A DNA stretch of 6,060 bases from NCBI GenBank assembly GCA_031257075.1, contig JAIRPM010000052.1, forward strand, positions 1-6,060, given 5' to 3'. This stretch comes from Spirochaetaceae bacterium. Lineage in GTDB: Bacteria > Spirochaetota > Spirochaetia > Treponematales > Breznakiellaceae. The position numbers and the translations under genes were made by a program. Positions within the stretch are counted from its first letter, which is position 1, and each line of letters starts with the position of its first letter. A model generated the notes under the pieces. That model was not told where the DNA came from. It ran no database searches and worked only from the letters and a program-made list of their open reading frames with translations. Positions 1 through 6,046 of this stretch are shown here, in pieces.

Positions 1-395
1 TTCATGCGCATATCGCTGGCGGCAAGTTTCCCGGAAAGAGGGTCGCGGTGGAAAAAAATGATTTTGGCATCCTGCCCGCCCAATTCTATCGCGACCTGCG
101 CTTGGGGATAAAAGCGCCGTACCGCTAATGAATTGGCAACGACCTCCTGAATGTACGGAACATGTAATAGTTCGGCTATTGTTTTGCCGCCGGAACCGCA
201 AATTGCCAGTTTGAATTTACGGCCGGGAAAGCGGGCGTTTATCTCCGCAAGGAAAGCGCGTACCATATCGCTCTGATGAGCGTTGTGCCGTTCATAGCGG
301 GAATATACAATTTGTTTCCCTTCCCCTTCGATGAGTACCGCTTTTACCGTTGTTGAGCCTACGTCAATACCAAGATGAAAAAAACCGTTTGCCAT
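1..395 (-). CDS. 2-hydroxyacyl-CoA dehydratase activase, BadF/BadG/BcrA/BcrD ATPase family (N-terminal part)
   Basis: The gene runs off the left edge; 131 codons are visible. The protein starts MANGFFHLGIDVGSTTVK, where GIDVGSTTVK (residues 9-18) is the phosphate-binding loop of the ASKHA (actin/Hsp70-like) ATPase fold. Further family blocks are CGSGGK (66-71) and ELGGQDAKIIFF (104-115), the segment ending in SDMRM just before the edge. In this family the ATPase drives ATP-dependent electron transfer from a [4Fe-4S] cluster to a 2-hydroxyacyl-CoA dehydratase or benzoyl-CoA reductase in the cytoplasm of anaerobes; the cluster cysteines would lie beyond the edge. The longer linker before SDMRM resembles the very large (over 1000-residue) activase subfamily of spirochaetes and clostridia, whose substrates are mostly unknown; that placement is inference. 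It lies 35 bp downstream of recQ on the same strand. ATG 395 is the only start in this frame before an upstream stop, but it has no well-spaced Shine-Dalgarno; see the finding on the alternative start at 405. Confidence 0.88.
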   Translation of the reverse strand, partial: MANGFFHLGIDVGSTTVKAVLIEGEGKQIVYSRYERHNAHQSDMVRAFLAEINARFPGRKFKLAICGSGGKTIAELLHVPYIQEVVANSLAVRRFYPQAQVAIELGGQDAKIIFFHRDPLSGKLAASDMRM

Positions 396-405
396 AATGT
401 TGCAT
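364..405 (-). other. Out-of-frame mini-ORF with the well-placed ribosome binding site, overlapping the activase start
   Basis: On the minus strand an AAGG (411-414) sits 5 nt upstream of an ATG at 405-403. That ATG opens a 13-residue reading frame (MQHYGKRFFSSWY, stop at 364-366) in a different frame from the activase, whose own ATG at 395 lies 15 nt from the same AAGG. The mini-ORF crosses seven T (378-384). If one T were absent or skipped, it would fuse in frame into the activase just before HLGIDVGSTT. It could be a coupling or leader peptide, a slippage site, an assembly error, or meaningless. Confidence 0.3.
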
Positions 406-430
406 TATGACCTTTTTTGCAATATTTTTG

Positions 431-2248
431 CTATACAGCGGTTTCTTTTGCTATAAGCGCCGTAAAAACCGCCGCGTATTTTTCGGCTTTGACAGCGCCG
501 ACACCGGAAACAGTTAGGAATTCCGCTTTTGTAACAGGGCGTTTGCGGCACATGTCATGAAGCGCCGCATCGGTAAAGACAACATAGGCAGGAACAGCGG
601 CGGCGGATGCCAAAGCGCGGCGCAAGTCTTTTAGTTTGGCAAGAAGGGTCTCGTCAATGTCTTCAATGCCGGAACGCTGGGCAACGTGCGCAAGCCGTTC
701 TTTTTTTGTTTCCGCTTTAGGCATCTTCATCGAAAGAGGCTTTTTGTCTACGATGATATCCCGCGATTGCGCCGTCCGTTTAACCAAAGGAAAATCATCG
801 CCTTCAAGGACAAGGTACCCTCGCGCTATTAAAAAATCGACCATCATATAGACGTTTTTCGCCGGACTATCCGCCATAATTCCGTAAGTGCTCAGTGAGT
901 CAAGATGAAATTGTTTGATTTTCTCAGTTTTACTGCCGCGGAGAACATTTACCAGCATTGTTTTGCCAAAAGAACGCCCCCGCTGTTCCATACGGTACAC
1001 GCACGAAATGATTTTTTGGGCATCTATTGTAATGTCGGTAATTTCAAACGAACCGCTGCAGTTTGAACAATTGCCGCAATGGGGCGGCGCAGTCTCGCCA
1101 AAGTACGAAAGCAAACGGGCGCGCAGACATTCATCACCTGTTGCGTAAAACGTCATCTGCTTAAGCAGTTCAAGGTAACGTACTGTCTGGCCATTGCTGT
1201 TCTCTTCTTCGCTCTTGCGTATCAAAAATTCCTGTGTCCGCACATCGCGGGCGCTGTAGAGCAGAATACAATCGGCCTTTTCGCCGTCACGGCCGGCGCG
1301 TCCCGCTTCCTGATAATAACTTTCAATGTTACGCGGCATATTGTAGTGAACAACAAAAGAGACGGTCGATTTATCAATGCCCATTCCAAAGGCATTAGTT
1401 GCCACAATAAGAGGCTTGCGGTCGTAAATAAAATCATTTTGGTTTTTCGTACGCTCAGTGTCGCCGAGGCCGGCATGGTAGCGCGTTACCGGCAGGCCGC
1501 GTCCGGCAAGTTCGGCGCACACTTCTTCTACTGTTTTACGCGTTGCGCAATAGATGATGCCGCTTTTTCCTTGCCGTGCTTGGAGAATTTCAAGGAGCGC
1601 TTTCATTTTATTTAGGGGGCGTTGTACTTCAAAATAAAGATTTTTGCGGTCAAAACCGGTAACAAGGCTGAAAGGCGTGTCCAGTTTCAAGAGGCTGGCG
1701 ATACCGGCGCGAACTTGGCGGGTTGCTGTGGCGGTAAAAGCGGCGCAGACAGGCCGGTTGGGCAGCAGGCTTGCGAATTCGGGGATTTGGAGGTAACTGG
1801 GACGGAAATCGTGCCCCCATTGGGAAACGCAATGCGCTTCGTCAATAACGAGAAGGCGGATGTCGAGGGTGCATGCGAGCCGGCGTATACCGGCTTGCTG
1901 CAAACGTTCCGGCGCGATGTAGAGCAGTTTGATTCCGCCTATTTGTGCCTGATAGACGGCTTCATTGTACTCATCCGGCCCGATACCGGAATGAAGGCAG
2001 CAGGCGGTTATACCCGCATCTCGCAGCGCTTTTACCTGGTCATGCATAAGTGAAATAAGCGGCGATATTACGACCGTTTGTCCGGGCAGGATAAGCGCCG
2101 GCACTTGATAACAGATAGATTTGCCGGCACCGGTGGGCATAATGGCAAGCACATCCTGTCCCGCGAGGATAGCGTCAATTACCGCTTCTTGACCGGGCCT
2201 GAACGCGCTATAACCAAAATAGCGCGAAAGCGCTTCGTATTTGTCCAC
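431..2248 (-). CDS. recQ: ATP-dependent DNA helicase RecQ
   Basis: A 605-residue superfamily 2 3'->5' DNA helicase, close to the 609 residues of E. coli RecQ, acting in recombination, repair and stalled-fork processing. Visible in order: RecQ motif 0 FGYSAFRPGQ (11-20), Walker A PTGAGKS (38-44), DEAH box (136-139) continuing into the aromatic-rich loop CVSQWGHDFRP (140-150), motif III FTATAT (171-176), motif IV around SGIIYCATRK (229-238), motif V VATNAFGMGIDK (282-293) and motif VI YYQEAGRAGRDG (311-322) with the arginine finger. The zinc-binding cysteines are C374, C391, C394 and C397, spaced as in E. coli. An RQC winged helix spans about 405-490, with LRGSK and LSTYG typical, and a C-terminal HRDC domain about 532-600. 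All key residues are intact. The start is GTG (2248-2246) with AAAGGG (2253-2258) four bases upstream; an in-frame stop lies further upstream and no ATG is available. It follows the cyclase pair by 145 bp and precedes the activase by 35 bp; the neighbours suggest no specialised role. Confidence 0.97.
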   Translation of the reverse strand: MDKYEALSRYFGYSAFRPGQEAVIDAILAGQDVLAIMPTGAGKSICYQVPALILPGQTVVISPLISLMHDQVKALRDAGITACCLHSGIGPDEYNEAVYQAQIGGIKLLYIAPERLQQAGIRRLACTLDIRLLVIDEAHCVSQWGHDFRPSYLQIPEFASLLPNRPVCAAFTATATRQVRAGIASLLKLDTPFSLVTGFDRKNLYFEVQRPLNKMKALLEILQARQGKSGIIYCATRKTVEEVCAELAGRGLPVTRYHAGLGDTERTKNQNDFIYDRKPLIVATNAFGMGIDKSTVSFVVHYNMPRNIESYYQEAGRAGRDGEKADCILLYSARDVRTQEFLIRKSEEENSNGQTVRYLELLKQMTFYATGDECLRARLLSYFGETAPPHCGNCSNCSGSFEITDITIDAQKIISCVYRMEQRGRSFGKTMLVNVLRGSKTEKIKQFHLDSLSTYGIMADSPAKNVYMMVDFLIARGYLVLEGDDFPLVKRTAQSRDIIVDKKPLSMKMPKAETKKERLAHVAQRSGIEDIDETLLAKLKDLRRALASAAAVPAYVVFTDAALHDMCRKRPVTKAEFLTVSGVGAVKAEKYAAVFTALIAKETAV

Positions 2249-2262
2249 AAAACCCTTTGAGA

Positions 2263-2290
2263 CTGTTACAGATATTCACTTTTGTAACAG
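2263..2290. promoter_or_regulatory. Inverted repeat upstream of recQ (possible operator or leader hairpin)
   Basis: CTGTTACA (2263-2270) and its exact reverse complement TGTAACAG (2283-2290) are separated by 12 bp, so the half-site centres are 20 bp apart, about two helical turns. The element ends 4 bp upstream of the recQ AAAGGG ribosome binding site. It could be a repressor site or, if transcribed, an 8-bp stem next to the ribosome binding site. I cannot match it to a named operator. On the plus strand it is followed by seven T (2295-2301), but no plus-strand gene precedes it, so a terminator role is unlikely. Confidence 0.45.
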
Positions 2291-2393
2291 GCGCTTTTTT
2301 TCAAAATAATGATTTTCGTGTTAAAAAGCAAGGGGAGAATTTTGCGGGAAGTTTAAGCAGAGTGAAAGCAAGGAGATTAGTCCAGAATGGCAA

Positions 2394-4142
2394 TTAACGG
2401 AGTGAGCGGAGCGCGGCAAGGCTTTTTGGTCCATCCGGGCCGGCAGCACGCCGGTATAGTTCTTTGCTGCCGGAGGGGATACATTCTAGTTCTTCTGAAA
2501 ATTTTTTCATTTCATTGGCATCTTTTATGTTTATTACGGCAAAGACCTGCTCCCGATGCCCGTTAAATGTAATGCTTTCCAATTCTTCGGTGATAAGGCA
2601 GTTTCCGGTCAGCCGCCGCGTTTCGGCGGATATGATAATATCCGCGCCGCTTTTCGCTGCGCACGCCGTAAGCCGGTCTGCCAAACGCAAGCCGCTGCCT
2701 GTCAGCGTCCATTCCGCATGGCCGCCTGCGTTAAAGAGGCCGGCGCTAAATTGCCCGGTAGTAATGCCGAAACCTGTAGCGAGCGCCGGATTGGTAAACG
2801 CGGTGCCGCGCCCTTCATTAAAACACCGTCCGGCTGCCCGCATTAACAGAGCCGAGCGCACGGCTGCGAGCGCGCCGCGTGTTTCAGCGGCTGCTGCCGC
2901 CTTGGCTGTCTCCGCCGCCCCCCAGTGTGCCATAATGGAATCGCCTATAAATTTATCCACGATGCCGCCTGTAGCGGTGATGCAGGCAGTCATGTATTTC
3001 ATATAATCATTAAGTAATGTCATAATTTGTTCCGCTTTCAATTTGCTTGAACATTCTGTGAATGAATATATATCAGAAAAAAGTACAGTTGCCGTTTTGC
3101 GCATGCCTTCCATAGATATAATTCCTTGACGGGCAAAAACAGCTTCTTGCCGGTTTGAATAACGTTCAAATAAACCGGCAGATTCGGCCATATCATTTAT
3201 GTTTTTAATCAATATACCGGTTTCGTCATGTGTTGTAACAGGAATAGATATATCACAAACGCCTTCTTCAATTTTCTGGAACATTTCGTTTATGCTGTTC
3301 AATCTGCGTGTAATTGAAAATGAAAACAATAACATGGTAAGCGCGGCGGATGCCCATGATATGAGTATGATATATATATTCCGCAAAGCGGTTTGAACCG
3401 CGTTTTCTAATACAATGCCGGTTTCAATATAGGTTACCGCTGAACATCCGTATCGGGAAAGATATTGTTTTCCGCTTATTATTTCTTGTTGATTTTTTCT
3501 GCCGGTGCATAGTATATCTTCATCTATATCATTAGTAACGTATGATACATAATCGCTTGAGGTAAACATATCACGCAGGGATTCAGCAGAAAAAAAAGTA
3601 AATATATATACCGCGCCGTTTTGCGCCTGACTCCGGCTTCGCATAACAAGAAGAGGAAAATCGCCGGCATCTTTCATTGTGCTGAAAAGGACTGTTTCTT
3701 CGCCGCTTATCCGGTACAAAACCGGCCTTTGCGTTTGTATAAACTGTTCGACAGTGCCGGCATTAAATTGATTTGTCCGCATAAATGTATCATTTTCGTA
3801 AATATATTCTTCGTTGGAAGCATTTAGTACAGCCAATGCCGCAATGTGGGGATTCAACTGCCAAAAGAATTCTTTGTTGCGGACAAACATGGCGGCGGCG
3901 CTTTCGGCACGGACTGAATCAAAGAATGTTTCACAGACAGCAGCAGTTGTACGATTTATGCTTTTCACATCACGGGCAGCCTGCGCCCGTGCCTGCCGGC
4001 TCATTGTAAGGTACGAGATAATTGTAATTGCGGACAGCGCTGCTGCGGCAAGAAACGAAACAACCAGAGCGCATTTCAGCGCAAAGGGAAAGAAAAACAT
4101 TCTTTCCTGCAATGCACAAGCCGGCGCGTTTACAGATTCCAC
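2394..4142 (-). CDS. Membrane-anchored class III adenylate/guanylate cyclase, transition-state Asn replaced
   Basis: A 582-residue protein: transmembrane helix about 18-45, extracytoplasmic sensor-like region about 46-254, second helix about 255-277, HAMP-like linker about 278-325 (with DETG at 306-309), and a class III cyclase domain about 346-540. The family converts ATP (or GTP) to a cyclic nucleotide with domains working as dimers. Metal-binding D357 (in FSDI) and D401 (in KFIGD) are present, as are K397 and T479, the Lys/Thr pair of class IIIb adenylate cyclases, and transition-state R490. The transition-state Asn position, seven residues after T479, is R486, within TGSGLRLADRL where GDxVNxAxRL is usual. 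Activity is therefore uncertain. GTG 4142 is chosen because GAGGG lies 4 bp upstream and the N-terminus then matches its paralogue in spacing to FPxALK. ATG 4100, with AGGA four bases upstream, is a serious alternative (568 residues). It overlaps the end of the paralogue by 13 bp and is probably translationally coupled to it. Confidence 0.9.
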   Translation of the reverse strand: MESVNAPACALQERMFFFPFALKCALVVSFLAAAALSAITIISYLTMSRQARAQAARDVKSINRTTAAVCETFFDSVRAESAAAMFVRNKEFFWQLNPHIAALAVLNASNEEYIYENDTFMRTNQFNAGTVEQFIQTQRPVLYRISGEETVLFSTMKDAGDFPLLVMRSRSQAQNGAVYIFTFFSAESLRDMFTSSDYVSYVTNDIDEDILCTGRKNQQEIISGKQYLSRYGCSAVTYIETGIVLENAVQTALRNIYIILISWASAALTMLLFSFSITRRLNSINEMFQKIEEGVCDISIPVTTHDETGILIKNINDMAESAGLFERYSNRQEAVFARQGIISMEGMRKTATVLFSDIYSFTECSSKLKAEQIMTLLNDYMKYMTACITATGGIVDKFIGDSIMAHWGAAETAKAAAAAETRGALAAVRSALLMRAAGRCFNEGRGTAFTNPALATGFGITTGQFSAGLFNAGGHAEWTLTGSGLRLADRLTACAAKSGADIIISAETRRLTGNCLITEELESITFNGHREQVFAVINIKDANEMKKFSEELECIPSGSKELYRRAAGPDGPKSLAALRSLR

Positions 4143-5761
4143 AATGCCCTCACTTCGTTCATAGTTTCCGCGCCGGTATTGCCGCGAAAATTAACAAGCG
4201 CAAAGACGCGCAGACTTCCGCCTTTTACCCGTGCGGGCACAGGCTGCATTTCTTCGGCAATAAGCAAACCGCCCGTGTTTTTCAAAACCGGTTCGCTGAG
4301 CAGTATATCCGTATCAAAACGTACATTCGCTTCAACGAAACCGGCAGCGGTTTTTACCGCCCCGCCGAGTACGGCCCATTCCATTTTTTCAGCGCTTCCC
4401 AGATTTCCTGTGATAACTTCGCCGGTATGCAAAGCACAGGCTATTTTTACAAATTCATGAAATGGAACAGCATTCCGCGCCGGTTTGTTCTTTAGCGCGA
4501 AACGGCGCGAATTCCACCGGCGCACTTCTGAACGTATCATCAAAACAGAACGAATGGCGCAAAGCGTATCGCGTTCAATACTTCCCGCGCTTTCCTGCGC
4601 GCCCCAATGAGCGAATAGGGAAAAGCCGCTGCTGCCGAGGTATTTTTGTATCCTGCCGCCTGTGCGCGTAATGCATGGCGCTATGTATGACAAAAAACTG
4701 TTAATGCACGATACGATTTCCCTGTCATTCATTGCGGCTGTAAATAGTTCAAAATTGCGTATGCTCACGAAAAGCAGGACTGTTTTTCGCGCCAGATGCG
4801 GTTCCGCCGCTTTTGGCAATTCTCCATTGCGGGCGCACTGAACAATTATGCTGTCGGTCCATTTCTCAAAATTTTCTATTGCGCCGCGCATTGTCATAAA
4901 ACGCGCTGTTAAAACGCCGGCTTCTCCGCCGCAATTCTTGAGCGGCGTGCTATAGCAGCCTTCTCCGACAGCGCGGGCCGCGTGAATAAGCGCCGTAAGC
5001 GGGCGGGTAAGCGTACCGGCGCAGAGGGCTGTCAAAGGCAGCATCAGCATAAGCAGCGCAAGCGCGGCAATGCCGTTCTGAAACGCGGCGCTGGCGATAG
5101 CCGTCCGCGCCGCCGCCGCGCCATCCGGCATACTAAATGTTTGGTCAGGAAACAGGATAGCCGCCGCCTGGCCTGGCGAGCCATTGTCCAGAGGCGTGTT
5201 TTTCAACGGTATAAAAAAGGCTGTAAGCGCGCAAAAACCCGCTTCTCCGGTAAACATCATTCCTGTGGAAGCCTGCCGGAAAGATTCTTTCTTTTCACGC
5301 AAAAATTCCGCAAGAAGTTGCGCCGTAATGCCGCCATGCCCTGTTTCCGCCGCGAATCCGGGATGGACAAAAATGCCGGTTTCGTCTGTGCCGGTAACTA
5401 TTAATGCCGCAATGCTGGGATGAAGGTTGAAAAAAAGCGATTCCGCGGCGTGCCGGCTGCGGGCATTGCCATTTTCACGGAGGCTTTCCATTTGAGAAAT
5501 GAAAAGCAAGGATGCCCGCCGGAGCGCGTCAAGATTTTCATTGGTAAAGTCCGTTTTTTGTTTGTTGAATAGAGCGGCGGTTTTTTCAGCCTTTGCCGCT
5601 GCTTCATGCGCGCTAAAAACGAGCATCGCCCCTATCAGAAGGCCGGTCTGAAAAACCGCTAAACCTAAAACAATGAGGCAGAATTTGAGAGCGAGAGGGA
5701 ATTTTTTTTGACAAGGTGTCCGCCTGCTTTTTTTTATCCGCAGGGCTGTTTGTACATTCAT
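4130..5761 (-). CDS. Membrane protein with degenerate class III cyclase domain (pseudocyclase)
   Basis: A 543-residue paralogue of the next gene in the operon, with the same plan: basic N-terminus, transmembrane helix about 21-49, extracytoplasmic region about 50-226, second helix about 227-251, HAMP-like linker about 252-296 and a cyclase-fold domain about 324-525. The fold is recognisable from KTVLLFVSIRNF (326-337), KYLG...FAHWGA (373-388), HTGEVITGNLG (445-455) and EWAVLG (461-466). The catalytic residues are gone: the first metal Asp is S333, the second is S377 followed by what aligns as a three-residue insertion, the adenine-selecting Asp/Thr is A463, the transition-state Asn is K470 and the Arg is G474. 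Only K373 remains. I infer it does not make cyclic nucleotide itself and may act as a sensor or regulatory partner of the neighbouring cyclase. The start ATG 5761 is forced by a stop two codons upstream; its ribosome binding site is weak. I found no convincing promoter for it. Confidence 0.88.
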   Translation of the reverse strand: MNVQTALRIKKSRRTPCQKKFPLALKFCLIVLGLAVFQTGLLIGAMLVFSAHEAAAKAEKTAALFNKQKTDFTNENLDALRRASLLFISQMESLRENGNARSRHAAESLFFNLHPSIAALIVTGTDETGIFVHPGFAAETGHGGITAQLLAEFLREKKESFRQASTGMMFTGEAGFCALTAFFIPLKNTPLDNGSPGQAAAILFPDQTFSMPDGAAAARTAIASAAFQNGIAALALLMLMLPLTALCAGTLTRPLTALIHAARAVGEGCYSTPLKNCGGEAGVLTARFMTMRGAIENFEKWTDSIIVQCARNGELPKAAEPHLARKTVLLFVSIRNFELFTAAMNDREIVSCINSFLSYIAPCITRTGGRIQKYLGSSGFSLFAHWGAQESAGSIERDTLCAIRSVLMIRSEVRRWNSRRFALKNKPARNAVPFHEFVKIACALHTGEVITGNLGSAEKMEWAVLGGAVKTAAGFVEANVRFDTDILLSEPVLKNTGGLLIAEEMQPVPARVKGGSLRVFALVNFRGNTGAETMNEVRALWNL

Positions 5762-5778
5762 TCTCTATAAATTTCGGC

Positions 5779-5793
5779 GTTTTCTGAGAAAAC
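5779..5793. promoter_or_regulatory. Perfect 15-bp palindrome just upstream of the pseudocyclase gene
   Basis: GTTTTCT-G-AGAAAAC is a perfect 7-bp inverted repeat around one central base, ending 17 bp before the ATG at 5761. Its place at the head of the cyclase operon makes it a candidate operator. It is AT-rich, so chance occurrence is possible, and the regulator is unknown. Confidence 0.35.
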
Positions 5794-5808
5794 ACTGAAT
5801 AAAATGCG

Positions 5809-5835
5809 TTTTTTAGCGGTTGTAGCCGCAAAAAA
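5809..5835. repeat. Inverted repeat, T6-GCGG / CCGC-A6
   Basis: TTTTTT (5809-5814), an unpaired A, GCGG (5816-5819), a six-base loop TTGTAG, CCGC (5826-5829) and AAAAAA (5830-5835) form a 10-bp stem with one bulge. On both strands the T run comes before the stem and the A run after it, so it is the wrong way round for an intrinsic terminator. It could be a protein-binding site or a leader hairpin of the leftward cyclase operon. Confidence 0.4.
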
Positions 5836-5838
5836 TCC

Positions 5839-5936
5839 TACCGCCACCGCCTACTCACCACCGCCTACTCACCACCCACTACCCACCACCCACTACCCAC
5901 CACCCACTACCCACCACCCACTACCCACCACCCACA
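5839..5936. repeat. 14-bp (2 x 7-bp) tandem repeat, G-quadruplex-prone on the minus strand
   Basis: About seven units of 14 bp. The consensus ACCCACCACCCACT is perfect at 5881-5894, 5895-5908 and 5909-5922, and 13 of 14 bases match at 5923-5936. One mismatch occurs at 5867-5880, and units decay further left (5853-5866, 5839-5852). Each unit is two near-identical heptamers, ACCCACC and ACCCACT. The array has no G on the plus strand over the perfect part. The minus strand is a run of GGG tracts separated by 4-nt TGGT or TAGT loops, which suits G-quadruplex formation. It ends about 9 bp before the -35 box of the rightward promoter. The gradient from perfect to decayed units suggests recent expansion at the right end by slippage. 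It is open in one plus-strand frame, giving a Pro/Thr/His-rich translation that I do not consider a gene. Confidence 0.92.
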
Positions 5937-5944
5937 CGAACCGC

Positions 5945-5973
5945 TTGACATTTTTTTCAAAGTGCGGTATAGT
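5945..5973 (+). promoter_or_regulatory. Sigma70-type promoter for the rightward gene
   Basis: TTGACA (5945-5950, a perfect -35) is followed by a 17-bp spacer and TATAGT (5968-5973, five of six matches to TATAAT). Transcription should start near 5979-5981, giving a leader of roughly 67 nt before the ATG at 6047. This is the strongest promoter in the window, and the tandem repeat lies just upstream of its -35 box. Confidence 0.85.
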
Positions 5974-5980
5974 AGAGGGA

Positions 5981-6017
5981 AAGGCTGGCAATACTTCCCA
6001 GTTTGGGGGGCAGCCTT
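5981..6017 (+). promoter_or_regulatory. Structured 5' leader (two-tier hairpin)
   Basis: AAGGCTG (5981-5987) pairs exactly with CAGCCTT (6011-6017). Inside it, CTTCCCA (5994-6000) pairs with TGGGGGG (6004-6010) using five Watson-Crick and two G-U pairs around a GTT loop. The two stems abut on the 3' side and leave a six-base bulge GCAATA on the 5' side. The structure begins almost at the predicted transcription start and ends 15 nt before the Shine-Dalgarno. No T run follows, so it is not an intrinsic terminator. It may stabilise the mRNA or be regulatory; it matches no riboswitch class I recognise. Confidence 0.5.
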
Positions 6018-6032
6018 AGAATATTTAGTAGA

Positions 6033-6038
6033 GAGGAG
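6033..6038 (+). promoter_or_regulatory. Strong ribosome binding site of the rightward gene
   Basis: GAGGAG lies 8 nt upstream of the ATG at 6047 in a purine-rich stretch, which fixes the start of the partial gene. Confidence 0.85.
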
Positions 6039-6046
6039 AAAAGAAG

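Noticed and set aside
1079..1615. 178-residue plus-strand open frame
   Set aside because: It lies antisense to recQ, whose helicase motifs are unmistakable; it has no domain signature of its own.
2263..2301. Hairpin plus seven T read on the plus strand as an intrinsic terminator
   Set aside because: No plus-strand gene precedes it, the stem is AT-rich, and four bases (GCGC) separate the stem from the T run.
5764..5792. Possible promoter TTTTCT-17 bp-TATAGA for the cyclase operon
   Set aside because: The -10 would end 2 bp before the ATG, placing the transcription start inside the coding sequence.
5613..5831. Minus-strand 72-residue open frame starting upstream of the pseudocyclase
   Set aside because: It overlaps the pseudocyclase N-terminus in another frame, has no recognisable domain, and the pseudocyclase frame has clear paralogue support.
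5839..5936. CRISPR array
   Set aside because: The 14-bp units are directly adjacent without unique spacers, so this is a simple tandem repeat.
5804..6019. Plus-strand open frame giving a Pro/Thr/His-rich 71-residue translation across the tandem repeat
   Set aside because: The frame stays open because of the low-complexity repeat, has no ribosome binding site, and runs through the promoter and leader of the real rightward gene.
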